From assembly GCF_041381155.1 (NCBI RefSeq), contig NC_091144.1, positions 18,795,544 through 18,859,543 on the forward strand: a DNA stretch of 64,000 nt, in the 5' to 3' direction. The notes beneath the pieces are model-generated. The model was not told where the DNA came from, did no database searches, and worked only from the letters and a program-made list of their open reading frames with translations. Made by a program: the position numbers and the translations under genes. Of this stretch, positions 11,786 to 23,848 are shown piece by piece. The stretch's first letter is position 1; every line of letters starts with the position of its first letter. This DNA is from Argopecten irradians (lineage: Eukaryota > Mollusca > Bivalvia > Pectinida > Pectinidae).

Positions 11786-14700
11786 TCAGAAAAAGAAAAC
11801 GGATAATGACGCCAAGACAGCCAACGCCAGTAGAGTCAAGACATAAAATACCAATAGAATATTAGGCGTTGTTTGTGTTGTCTCGTTTATTTTGTTGTCC
11901 TCTCCTGCAAATAGAATAAATAATTTTTAATTGAAACCAAAAATGATAAGTATGCAAATAATAGCAAATGATAAAACACACATAAAACACAGATACAAAG
12001 AAACTCGTCGAGGCTTTATAATAAATGCTTTTCAAAAACTCTTCTATGTGTACATAGCTTTGTTACTGGAACATACGGTTCAATTAAAAAATAATGATAA
12101 TGAATGGAAAGAGTGTTTATAATTCTAGTTCATACCAATACTTTAAAATGTCTATTTTAATAATATAATTACTTCAAATAAATAACGTAAGAACCAAAAC
12201 ATATTTACGTACCAAAACGTCTGCGTTTGAAAATTTCAAAAATGACTTCCCATATGACTTGAAGACCAATCCACAATGCTGTCATAATATTACCAAACTT
12301 CTCCTGAATCCGGGGTAAGAACCCGGTGTTAAAGAGGACAAAACATGAAACAACTGAAAATAAGAAGTGATTTAAAATGATATATCTGTTAGTAGCAGCG
12401 AATGCTCGAGCAAAAATACTATTGGTAAAATATGATTCCTTGAGGCTGTTTGCGACTATCACATATAAAATGCATTTTAATTCTAACGTCTCCTAATTCC
12501 CAGCTTACAGGTGTATTATATAAATACTACATGCATAAGAGGGTGACAGTGACACTAGGCACTGTCAACCTCTAATGCAGGTAGTATTTATTTTATTATA
12601 CCAAAAGTCTAGAAACAAATCTAGTTTTGAAATATTTGGAATCTATTGAAACATTTTAACTGATTTTAGCAAAAGTGGAACAGTCACCGTCGGCAGTAGA
12701 ATAACATATCAGCTTCTACTCAGTAACGCTTATTATCATTGCATCATAACAAAAAATACTCACAATAAGCATTTAGTGAAAAATTTTGTTGTCTCGTCTC
12801 CTGCATTTGTTAAAATCTGAACGTTTTTGTAAATTTCAATGAAATTTGGTTTCGACGTCACGAAGACGCTTGAAATCGCATATCTTCCGTTCACCTAATC
12901 ACCGACGGGTTCATTAAAACCATCATATAGCGCTTTCGAAAAAAATGATAAACAGACTAATTTGGCAAAACTATTACTAAATAGCTCCAGATAAATTTTA
13001 AAGCGTCGCTTCAAAAACAACAAGAGGCCCAGAGGGCCTGTATCGCTCACCTGGTTTGTAATGCCAAGTAATGTTCTAAATACAGGTTCATTGTTTCTTT
13101 TCTGAAGGAATTCGAATATTTACCTCTAATTCACCTACTGGGCCCTACCCATCCTGCCCCCGGGGTGTCAGAGCCAACATTTATAGAAGTTCTGTTCCCC
13201 TTCCCCCATGGATGTTTGTGGCCAAATTTGGTCACAATCCATGCAGAACTCTAGGACAGGTAGCGATTTATAGGATTTACCTCTATTTCCCCTATTGGGC
13301 TCCACCCCTCCTGCCCCCGGGGGGTCAGAGCCAACATTTATAGAAGTTCTGTTCCCCTTCCCCCAAGGATGTTTGTGGCCAAATTTGGCCACAATCCATG
13401 CAGAACTCTAGGACAAGTAGCGATTTATAGGATTTACCTCTATTTCCCCTATTGGGCCCCGCCCCTCCTGCCCCCAGGGGGTCAGAGCCAAACTTTATAC
13501 AAGTTCTGTTCCCCTTCCCCCAGGGATGTTTGTGGCCAAATTTGATTACAATCCATGCAGAACTCTAGGACAAGTAGCGATTTATAGGATTTACCTCTAT
13601 TTCCCCTATTGGGCCCCGCCCCTCCTGCCCCCGGGGGGTCAGAGCCTAACTTTATACAAGTTCTGTTCCCCTTCCCCCAAGGAGGTTTGTGGCCAAATTT
13701 GGTTACAATCCATGCAGAACTCTAGGACAAGTAGCGATTTAAAGGATTTACCTCTATTTCCCCTATTGGGCCCCGCCCCTCATGCCCCCGGGGGTCAGAG
13801 CCTAACTTTATACAAGTTCTGTTCCCCTACCCCCAAGGATGTTTGTGGCCAAATTTGGTTACAATCCATGCAGAACTCTAGAACAAGTAGCGATTTATAG
13901 GATTTACCTCTATATACCCTATTGGGCCCCGCCCCGCCTGCCCTCGGGGGGTCAAAGCCAAACTTTATACAAGTTCTGTTCCCCTTCCCCCAAGGATGTT
14001 TGTGGCCAAATTTGGTTACAATCCATGCAGAACTCTATGACTAGTAGCGATTTAAAGGAAATGTTGACGGACGGACGACGGACGGACGACGGACGGACGA
14101 CGGACGACGGACGACGGACGCCGCGCCATGACATAAGCTCACCGGCCGTGTGATAGTGTAAAATACCAAATATCTCTCGACCAATCAGGATGCAGGATTC
14201 TCACTTGAGGTATAATAAAATCAAATATTTACCTGCAACCAGAAATATTCCTTTCCCAAGGAACCAGTGGACCCAGTTGAAGATGTTCCTATACGGACTA
14301 GTCTGACCCGGCCGTACCAAACCACCAAACATTTGGAGAGATACGCCGGACATAACAGCTATACCAAGCCAGCCATGGAGTTCTGTATCCTAGGAAACGA
14401 AAGTAAATCACATGGTCATGTAGATGATACAGAAGGATTTCAACAGTAGGAAGGAAGATGTATGGGCTATCCCATCTACCGCTAATGCTTCATTTAGCAA
14501 AACTAGTTGATCTCCTCTTACAGCAATATCATAATAGAAATTCATATATTTTTGATTGGTTGTCTGTTTGTTTATATCAACGTCCTATTGACAGCAAGGG
14601 TCATTTAAGGACGGCCTCCCGCCCATGAATGCCATATGCTGCGTGTGTGCTTTTGGAAGGCGATGGTATGTTCGTGTTGTGTCCCTTTGCCATTGTGAAA

Positions 14701-17700
14701 TCTTTCCGTTTTATGGTGTTATCTCACTTTGCCGCCAAAGACACCGAACAAGTACACCCCACAAAACTAATAATACTACTGTAGAAAAAACCAGGGAAAA
14801 TACACATTCCTGTCGAGCGCTCCGGCCAGGAATCGAACCCGGGTCTCCGGTGTGAATAACTACGGCTCTACCGACATATCCAAAATAGCATGTTCCGTTA
14901 ATGAACAGAGGCTGTAATTAGCACTTTGTACAAACCACACCGACCCGCTCCCTTTACACTAACAACAGACACAAACTTAATACAGTGGCTAAAACTTGTA
15001 AATATTCTTTAAAACACTCCATATATAAAGATATGTAATTCAATACACTGGTTAGAATATTTTTTATTGTGCTATTTTTTTCCAACTGTGCATCCTACAT
15101 ACGTTTGTTAGTCCATAAACTTTGACGAAGATAATGACGAATGATACTGCAGTAAATAGTCCTGTTGAAATGGCCGCTGCTCTGTGTAACTGTAATCAAA
15201 TGTAGCGTTAATAGGGTTGTTATACTGTAAACCAACTTTCTTTCGCGTGCGATATACTTTCGCGATCAGTTAATTCGCGAAAGTTTATTTTATTAATATT
15301 TATATTATTAATATTATTAATAATTAATATTATACCGTATATGAAAGGAATCTCCATTCCATGAATGTTAACCTTCTCTACCTTGTTTTGAAATCATAGA
15401 AATCTCCAAATTGATTAGTCGTGAAAAAATTGAATTTCAGTTATATATTTATAGGGTATAAATTGAAATTGAATCAAAAGGAAGTATTTATTACAGTAGT
15501 ACAATATAAAGCAGGCTTGTCAATTGAATTTACTATTTTTACACATACCAGCAACATAAAAACAAAATTCATATGTACATTTCTAAATAAGCTATTTTAT
15601 AAAACCTTAAATTCAACCTCTGCTTCAGCGAGGTCAAGTTCGTGCAAAAGATACAATGAGACATAAGAGCCAGAAGTGGAAATCACGAGTTTTGATAATT
15701 AAAAATAAACAATTAGCTAATGTTAGAATGGTTTTCGATTCACTCTTCTAACTATTGGTTTAAATGTACGACGAATATAAATGCATTTTTATATTAAATA
15801 TGCTATAGTTTTATGTCTCTACCTGAAACCAAACTGAAGTGCCGCAAACGTTCTTTCCTGGAAATATTGGTTTGTAATATCGTGCTATTACAGTTGTTAA
15901 ACCACCAAACAGGATCCATCCTATCAACATCAGAATACCTGTAACAAGAAGTCATATATATATGCATATTACTACATTATAACTTTAAATAATTTATTAA
16001 TAGTTTGAATGTCTGTATGTTTTGGGAGGCTGCTGAATATTCGTGTTGGGTGTGTTTGCAATGGTGAAAACTTTTGCCCTTTTTTATAATGGAATTTCCT
16101 CTGAAGCATGTAGCCAGACACCAACAACACACACCACCTTAGGCGATACCTAGATATCATTTATACTATTTTCGAAACAATATCTTCACAGTCGCCTATT
16201 TATTGTTTTTTGCAGTTCGTGGTCATTATGAATAAGAATCCACTTACCATATCTATTCACTCTATATTTACCATTGTTGTAAACTGAATGTATTGATATT
16301 ACCACCAGGTATTGAATACTAACCGTGTATCTGAGTTAGCAGTGGTAATGCTTCCCCTCTATGAACGACATATTTGGTCAGAGTTATGGGGTCCAGTGAC
16401 GTCACCGGCAGCTCGGTGTGTTTTCCCATAACATCAGTGCCTACAGTAGGTATTTACATTAATTCGATTACATGCCATTAAATATAGTAAGAACTCACTT
16501 TCAAAAACATATAAATTTGCAAATGTATATGAAATAAACATGAACTAGGTATTCATTTCTCTTGCGATGCTTTGTTAAGTAATATTTTGATGGCGATATC
16601 AGTCGTTCTGTTCATATGGTATACATTATAAGACAAGCTGGGGATTAAACGATGGTTAAGAAACAACCATTAAACATTTTCAAAAAAATCCTGTTATCTA
16701 TTCGTACCTTCATATATATGACCCCAAGCGATCATAATGTAGTAGGGGTTATTAAGGTCATAGGTTGTGACCTTTGAACTATACTCGGTGACATTCATGA
16801 CGTGTGGACGAGTAAAAGTACAAAATAATTTCCCGTCCTCGTAAGTGCTGGCCATATTACTGAGTTGGTCTCTCTAGAACGTAAAATAATATAAATCAAT
16901 ATTTACCAAGCGTCTATGCTAGTTGATAACGAGCATCGCTGGTGTTGGATAAAACAGTTATTAGTTTGACAATCTATGCATAGCATATGATTGCATTTTA
17001 ATTTTCATGTCAGTTTCACTGGAAGTCGAAGCTTATGATGCTTATTTCATTGAAGGTTAACATCTAATAGAAATATCACATTAATTAGAGGAACCATCGC
17101 ATAAAAAATATTACTGAGACTCATAACGCACGACAAACGAATCAGTGGTAAGAATCATAACATGTGGTTGAAACATATTTATTGCTAGTCAGTTTACCTT
17201 GTACTGGCGCTGATTGTGTAATTGAGGGTTGTTTCCATGTTGGAACGTCGCAATATTACCATCATATGTACATGATATGGTCTCATCCTTGCCCTGAAAC
17301 ATAAAACGATTCGAATTTGATATCCATATGTTTAGAGAAGGTCTACATACATATACTATATCGTAACCTAATATCTGAAATATTGATATTGAACAAACAT
17401 TAATATTGATATTGAACAAACATTAATATTGATATTGAACAAACATTCTGTGAGCATAACGAGTAGTTTTTCAATGTTTTGCGTGTGGTGTATTTATCAA
17501 AATTTTATTTTTGTGTCCCATACACAGTAGAAGATTGTTTTACCCTGACAAACCATACTAGGCTACGGCCAGTATCTTAGCTTGGAAATAAACCCCGAAC
17601 ATCAGAAGGTGGAGTGGTGGTGGTACTAGGTCGTATACTACTTATAACAATACCTTAACCATTAATCGACCGCGAGACCCTGTATCATTATTTACAAATA

Positions 17701-20700
17701 ACTGATGATAACTCACTTACCATAAGCCTGTCGTCCGAGAATCCAACAGCAGCGTAACTTTGGATTTTGGTCCGTGCCCAGAAGGTAAATGTAGCATGTG
17801 TGTCCGACATCGTGTATGTTAGTCCTACATCACAGTCCTCCCCACTACAGTATTTCGGATAGAGGAGGCACCCCATTGTCTTCCCACAGTCGTCATAGTT
17901 AACAGTCACTTTGTTAGACAACACCTGAAATAACAACGAGAATGGAATAATTATAATTTTTAGTAAAGCTGACTTAAAACGACTTTTAAGTAATAATAAC
18001 GTATCATAAGGATCCAGTATACATTTAAAAAAATTAAAAGGTTGTACAAACTGATGTAATTACATACATTATACATCTTTTATAAAAAAAACTTAAACCG
18101 ACAAGATTGAAAGAAGGACAATGGAAAAAATAATAATATAATGATAAACGTAAATATTTCATCTATTTTTTCTTTAGTATTTAGTATGTAATGCATAGTT
18201 TGGTTTTTGTCGAAAATTGTTAAATAGTCTAAAAACCATTAAAATATAAATATTTACCTTATTGATAACTGTCTGTGAGACATTGGTTTGTGAGCGTAGA
18301 TCTACCGTTACATCCGCCCAAAATACCCGAAAGGATTTCACAAAGGTTGCCCTAAATTCAAAAAATGTTTTTATTACATAAGTTTATGGGACTGTGAATG
18401 TTTGAATAAACGGATTTATTTGATAATGAAATTAAACCAATGAAGAATAATGCCTATCATTAATATCAATTGTGACTTGTGACTCATAATTTTCTTTCTC
18501 AATTCTATCGCATTTGGTTTTGAAAAGACATTGCTTTTATATCATTATAATTGGAGCTACAATTTTAACAAGCATAAAACTAATATGAAATAAATACAAA
18601 TATGATGAAGATTAATAATAATTTGTTAACCATCCTATGTGTCTTTTGACTACTAGAACAATGGTCTAATTAAAAATAGGAACATTTAAGATATTAAAGA
18701 AAAGAAGGCAATTAATATCAATCAATTACCTAAATGTGATATTTCCAACTTCATCTGCTGGGGCCTTCCACGTAACAGTTAACGCCTGATGATGTCTGTT
18801 ATCTTTGTGGGTTATCATGTTCTGAAGTAAACACGACAGTTGAACATCGATTGTCACCGCTACAACTCTTAAACCAATTGCAAATGCTAGTTTTTCAATA
18901 TCGTATCCTACTTTTGTTTGAATATAAGTGCGTGTCAGATTCAACGTTCAATCATAAAATGCATTCCTTTGAGAGGTCGTTATTCATTTGTGAAAATTGT
19001 CGGTTTGGTAAAGATATACTGTACACCAGAATATTCTAGGGCATCGTGCTAAAAAGATATAATATGAACTCGAAATGTAATAAACATTAACTAAGTACGT
19101 ACCAGAAGCATAAAATGCTTTAAAGAGAGCAACCAACTAAATAATTTTACATAGACCACAGTGTTAAACTTTGTTAAAGTTTTGTACTGTATTATTAAAA
19201 CAAAGAAATATTAGTTAGGTATTGTGTTCTATAATTAAAGTCTAGGTTCTCATATAACACTAGATAGAAAAAAAAGTTTGGGTCCTTCTACTCAAACTCC
19301 CACCAGGGTAGCTTTATTGAAATCAGGCGCATTTTGCACTAAAAAATCCTGAAATTCTTATGTTTTTACCTATTCATTATCAAAATTGATATTTTGAACC
19401 AAAATCTCAATATGAATTTCCAAATTGATATCATGGTTATCTAGGAATAATTACCTGTCAGAAAACATTTTTACTTTTGAAATTCATAATAAGCCTCAAT
19501 CTTGTATACACAGGGGCCATTTCGAAGGTCTTTTTTTATTTAGTTGGTTGATCCCTATAATTCACGGAAAATTGACCGATGTCGCTCTTTTTTCAGTGAA
19601 ATTCAATTTTAACATTACTCATTCTATGACTGACAAGGAAACAACATACAGGTGACTGATAGATATATAGATATATTTTATGTTTTATTTTTTCTTAGAA
19701 AAATTACCCTACAGTTCCGATGTTACCTTCGATACACGTTTCTTAAAAATGCAATGTCGCGATACATCCATCTTGTTTTCGATACGATACATTCAAATGA
19801 CAGTACAATTTCAATAACAATTTTAATAAGAAATAATAAGAAATGATATATCAGTTTAAAAAACTTTTCATAGAAAGTATCTTGATTATAGTTTTATAAT
19901 ACATACATTTGTTAGTTTTAAAATTATATAAGTTTCATTTTTTACATTTGTGTTTGAATGAATATACAATGTTATATTTTGATTGAACATAGCAAACAGA
20001 AAGATTGTAGTTTATTTGTAGAGATAAGTATATCGTTTCGTAAAGTGTTGCATCGCGACCAAAAAACACGATACATATCGTATCGAGACATCAGTGTATA
20101 GTTACAGCTCTAATTTTTTGACATTGGAAGTCAAAAGGTTCACTTGTTTGATACATGTATTTATATTATCGCCGAATCTTTTTATTACAATCTAGACCAG
20201 GAAAACTTGCATTTCTATCACATTACTATAATGTAACTTTTAAAAATTATTGGTGCGTTTACAAATATGATCAGTGAAGATTTTTATAAATCAGCCTAGA
20301 TTTTCGATGGAAAATTAGGGTGTCTAATCTTTCATTGCACCTCGTTTGATAAGCAATATACAGTATCGCGAATCCCGTGCGGCTTTCTGTCCTTGTTTTA
20401 AATATCATAAAGCATCGCAGTTTGCAGCTTATATTTTAAAATCTAAAAACAAGTACCTGCTTTCCTCCTAAACAAGGTAATGCCTTTGTACTTTCCACAG
20501 GGTAATGTGTAAAGCTGCCGAGTATCTCCTCAGTGTCGCCAGATTGTCGATGTACATTAAGCATATATCCGATAAAGGTTTGTCCCTTCGGCGCCGTGAG
20601 AGTTACTGTCAAGGTGGAATGAAAATATCACCATATATACAATGCATAACGCAATGTCAATATTATTATAATATTACCTCAATATTTATTTATTTACAAT

Positions 20701-23700
20701 GACAAAGCTTAATAAAAACAATGCCATGTAAAGATTAATTGAATCCTTTGGGTGGGACAGAAGAATCTCAACCCGAGGGGTAAGATTTTTAAGCTGTCTT
20801 ACACTCGGCTTCAACTCGAGGGGTAAGATTTTAAAGTAAGAATCTTATTTCAAGGGCTGAGATTTCATGTCTCACCCCAAAGAGGGTGAATAATTATTTG
20901 TCTCTTACCCTATGTGAACACGTGCAAAAATCTTATGTAGCTTGTCTTTACTCTAGGGTGAGATAGAAAATCTCGCACCGGCAAAATTGCGAGTATCCCT
21001 GTCCGGGGTAAGAGAAATCTGTATCCCTGTACGTGCTGTAAAAGGTTGCTGTCTATAGTGTTCAGGACACGGTTTTGGATCGATGTTTTGATTTACGAAC
21101 AGCATAGTGTACCAGAAAACCCATCGTCATCATAAAGTAAAGAATATTCCCTATATTCAAAATTCACCCAGAAAACTTATCCGAGACCAGCATAGGAGCC
21201 AAAGATATCCAATGTTATAGATACCATAACATGTGTCCGTAAATATACTTTACCGTTTATTTCCTGTGAAGGTCTGAAAGATGGCACTGACAGCTCTATC
21301 CAATACGGTGAGGGACAGACCTGCTTATCGACATGGTCATGTTTTGGGAAGAAAGTGAGACAGGACCCCATCGGTGCGCCGCCACCGAACCCATCGACTG
21401 CAAAAATGATAATGAAATGGAATGTAGGAATTTATAGATATCGCTTATTAATAATGCAGTGTAACGTAACGTGCATGTAGAAATAAATCGTGATACTTGA
21501 TTTGAGTATGTGAATTCGTTGTTTGTTACACCGTAGACTAAAATATTTAAATGTCGGGATAATGATCTTAAAGATTTCAGCCTTCATTGAAAAAACAAAC
21601 AATCCTTAAAATCCTTATTTAATTTTAATTGTAATTATAACCTTAAAAGTTACATAAAGTAATATGATATAATAAGTGTACACGTAAATTAATGCATACA
21701 GTAATATAAGACTCTTTCATATGTGGATATGAAGGGTAGGGATAGTCTACCCGAAAGTCCCAAAATGTTGTAAATCCCTAAATATCACTATCCTTCACAT
21801 CCACGTATGAAGGATTATTTTTATTGCAATTTTATTATTGTGATTTCCCGCCATTTTTAAATCAATTCGAAAGGAAACTGTTCTTCCTAACGTTTCCCTT
21901 GACACTTCCTCACATTTGTCCTTGTGTTGAACGCTCGCCCCTGTGAGGTAGTTTCTGGGTTCTCTCCCTTGGCCGAGACATACCAAAGTCTATAAAACGG
22001 GAAGTTTCTGCTCCTGCTTAGCGTTCAGCATACAGAGAGTAGGACGACTGGTTCACCCGTTGTCAGTATGTGACAGGGCAGGGTGTGTTGCTTGGGTTTT
22101 CGATGTCATACTTCATTGATATAGCACTATAAAAAGGACAAGAGTTCCACTATACACGAAAACACAACACGACCATACCGCAGTCTCCCAAAACACGCAT
22201 CTCGCACTTCACACACGCTACAAACTGCATACATGAGAGGCCGTCCTTACATGAAACTGGCTGTAAATTTAATCACACAAAATCGAAAGAAAACGCGACT
22301 GCTAGCGCAATTCTTTATATATCAAAATTGAATATATTTTCACCTCAATTCCCGTTGTTTGCATCTTTCATAGTAAATCCAGAGCTTAGTTTCTAAAATT
22401 TTGTTAAAATTGTACCAAGAAATAGTAATTTTGTTAACGCTGTGACGTCAGGAGGCCTTATTGCACGGGTAACCATGTAGAACGAATAATCATACCCTGC
22501 CTCCACTCCGTTCCTGGCAGGGTATCGGGCACTTTGAGACTAATAAAATGTAGTTTTCGGGTAATATCCTTATGTAACTGTATTGTTTTGACAATTATGA
22601 TTAATACTCAATTAGTGGTAAAATCCAAGGCAAACACAAGACACATATAATTCTGTTCAAATACGCCGCCATATTTGATGTACCGGAAACCGTGACGAAA
22701 TGAAACATTCAACAGGTAAATATGTTTAAAAGTTTCAAAATGCCAACAAACTAAGAATAAACACGGTGAAACTGAACAAATGTAAATATCATTTAGAATT
22801 TAGCGAAAAAGAATATTTAAAATTCAAATTAAAAACTATGTGACATTTTATTTCTTTCGTTTTAGAAATTTGTAGGTCATTCCATTATGGTATTACATGC
22901 GAAGTTGCCATATTTGGAGCGCGAGACTTTCTAACGAAAAGCATCATGGCGGCCAAGTGAGCCGTGTCAGAGATGTGAGCCATTCAAAAGTGCTTAAAAC
23001 ATAATTAAGACATGGAGGTGGGTTATTATATAATCATTTGATGTTAAATGTGTTTGACATTCTTGAATTTAATTACAAAATTTAATGACATACATGAAAT
23101 GTAACATTTTACCGCTGGATGTTTTGCAACACTACGGTTAATGGGACGGAATCGTAGCTCTGACGACGACCATCGGTCAGAAATCTTCCGTCCGTCGTCC
23201 AGTGCTACGTCATCGCAGCCAGTAACCATGCAATACAGACTCAGGCGACACGAGTGAATTACCCTATACCAGTCAGTATTACACGTGTAGGTACAGTGTA
23301 TGAGAGAAAAACTGACCAAGTTAAGAGGAACCGATCTATATAGCAAATACACCCGTACTTAAACTAAGTAAAAATGGCTGTATACCTATCATTATTCATT
23401 TTTATATTACATATAAAACTGTAACGAGGATATAACTTTTGTAATATGGCGAATAAATGCATGTCCGTAGACGCGAGATTAAAATCTCATTGTAGTTGAG
23501 TTTCTGAACTTGATGGGTGCGCTTTCTGTTGACCATTTATGGCATTTTTGTCTTAATCTCATTTTCAATAATTTTCTTCATCAACCTTAATATGCGTAAA
23601 CAGTCAGACACGACATCCTATCTTTCTAAATAAACACAGATTTAAGTATATTACCGTCATGTGGAATCAACAACGTAGCCAGAATATTGATTATCAATGT

Positions 23701-23806
23701 ATGGTTATTCTCATACGTGAAATGCCTTCTTGAATCAGGACAACAACAAAGACTTACCGAAGCCTATCAGGGCCATTACGGTCCAAGCCACGCATGCTGG
23801 AGACAT
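11786..23806 (-). CDS. FRRS1: Ferric-chelate reductase 1-like protein (Reeler, DOMON, cytochrome b561)
   Basis: Fourteen coding exons, from the start: 23806-23758, 21397-21254, 20605-20457, 18821-18730, 18351-18258, 17924-17721, 17293-17198, 16873-16708, 16440-16324, 15938-15823, 15189-15103, 14389-14233, 12353-12213, 11904-11786 (stop 11788-11786). Phases agree at every junction and give 576 residues, close to vertebrate FRRS1. Order: signal peptide (exon 1), Reeler domain (about 20-170, with GAPMGSCLTFFPKH), DOMON (about 177-335, with YAAVGFSDDRLM and GKLFCTFTRP), then a b561 core with histidines near 370 (QIHG), 411 (LHR), 443 (ELHGWLG) and 479 (NWVHW), the four expected heme ligands. The last helix ends at the stop. 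Predicted role: membrane electron transfer to ferric iron or other acceptors; the substrate is not shown here. A 5' UTR boundary lies at 23848. A TTTATT (minus-strand AATAAA) at 11128-11133 may end the transcript. Confidence 0.93.
12510..12602. repeat. Foldback element, 93 bp
   Basis: A near-perfect hairpin: GGTGTATTATATAAATAC at the left pairs with GTATTTATTTTATTATACC at the right. The inner arms TGCATAAGAGGGTGACAGTG and CACTGTCAACCTCTAATGCA enclose an 8-bp loop. It lies in a reductase intron. Confidence 0.7.
13018..14151. mobile_element. Bivalve-type repeat element with six 157-bp tandem units
   Basis: Starts with AAGAGGCCCAGAGGGCC and ends with a (GACGGAC)-rich tract and CCATGACATAAGCTCACC. 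The core is a tandem array of a GC-richer 157-bp unit. GGATGTTTG (GGAGGTTTG in one unit) recurs at 13210, 13367, 13524, 13681, 13837 and 13994, so the spacing is 156-157 bp. Each unit contains CCATGCAGAACTCTAG and TGGGCCCCGCCCCTCCTGC. The open frames on both strands are a by-product of a period that nearly preserves frame and are not genes. It is inserted in the reductase intron between exons 14389-14233 and 12353-12213. Confidence 0.85.
14556..14885 (-). mobile_element. tRNA-derived SINE with a real A/B-box head
   Basis: Read on the minus strand it begins with a tRNA-like head: GTCGGTAGAGCC (A box) near 14870 and GGGTTCGATTCC (B box) near 14830. It then runs into the same 3' tail as the main SINE family, ending at 14556-14600 in CAAACAGACA. 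Its head differs from that of the main family. It lies in a reductase intron. Confidence 0.75.
15103..15189 (-). other. FRRS1: 87-bp exon of the FRRS1-like gene carrying the second heme histidine
   Basis: The exon is too short to stand out as an open frame. The acceptor reads TTGATTACAG and the donor GTATGT, and it is phase 0 on both sides, so skipping it would not break the frame. It codes for LHRAAAISTGLF and the following helix, matching the position of the conserved second-helix His-Arg of cytochrome b561 in this family. Without it the core would have three heme histidines and one helix fewer. Confidence 0.88.
16012..16145 (-). mobile_element. SINE fragment
   Basis: An internal piece of the SINE family, with GTTTTGGGAGGCTGC, TATTCGTGTTG and TGAAGCATG, lacking both ends. 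Within a reductase intron. Confidence 0.6.
17379..17447. repeat. 23-bp minisatellite, three copies
   Basis: AATATTGATATTGAACAAAC plus ATT is repeated three times in a row, almost without change, in the intron between the first two DOMON exons. Confidence 0.85.
20748..21030. repeat. Repeat built from GGGGTAAGATTTT-type motifs in both orientations
   Basis: CGAGGGGTAAGATTTT occurs at about 20776 and 20817. Related words (TCTCACCCC, CTCTTACCCT, GGGTGAGAT, GGGGTAAGAGAAATCT) recur on both strands across 280 bp. It is not coding and lies just upstream (in gene direction) of exon 20605-20457. Confidence 0.55.
21716..21813. repeat. Foldback element, ~98 bp
   Basis: TTTCATATGTGGATATGAAG on the left pairs with CTTCACATCCACGTATGAAGG on the right, with a second paired block GGGATAGT / ACTATCC and a short loop. 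In the first large reductase intron. Confidence 0.6.
21880..22285 (+). mobile_element. SINE copy, plus strand, 5'-truncated
   Basis: Matches the main family from TTCTTCCTAACG through TTCTGCTCCTGCTTAGCG to the tail GGCCGTCCTTACATGA and CTGTAAATTTAATCACAC. It is rather diverged, so probably an older copy. Located in the intron between reductase exons 1 and 2. Confidence 0.75.
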
Positions 23807-23848
23807 GTTCGTCAGGTGGAATTTAATATCAGGATTTATCTATAGATC

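Noticed and set aside
13168-14153. Several 60-124 codon frames on both strands
   Set aside because: They come from the 157-bp tandem array and repeat the same peptide words each unit. There is no start context, splice site or domain.
14820-14885. tRNA gene on the minus strand (A and B boxes present)
   Set aside because: The acceptor and anticodon stems do not pair convincingly, and the sequence continues into a SINE body and tail, so it is a SINE head.
23044-23352. 102-codon minus-strand frame with several cysteines
   Set aside because: It overlaps a decayed repeat with TCCGTCCGTCGTCC words, has no splice sites in matching phase, and fits no exon of the reductase gene.
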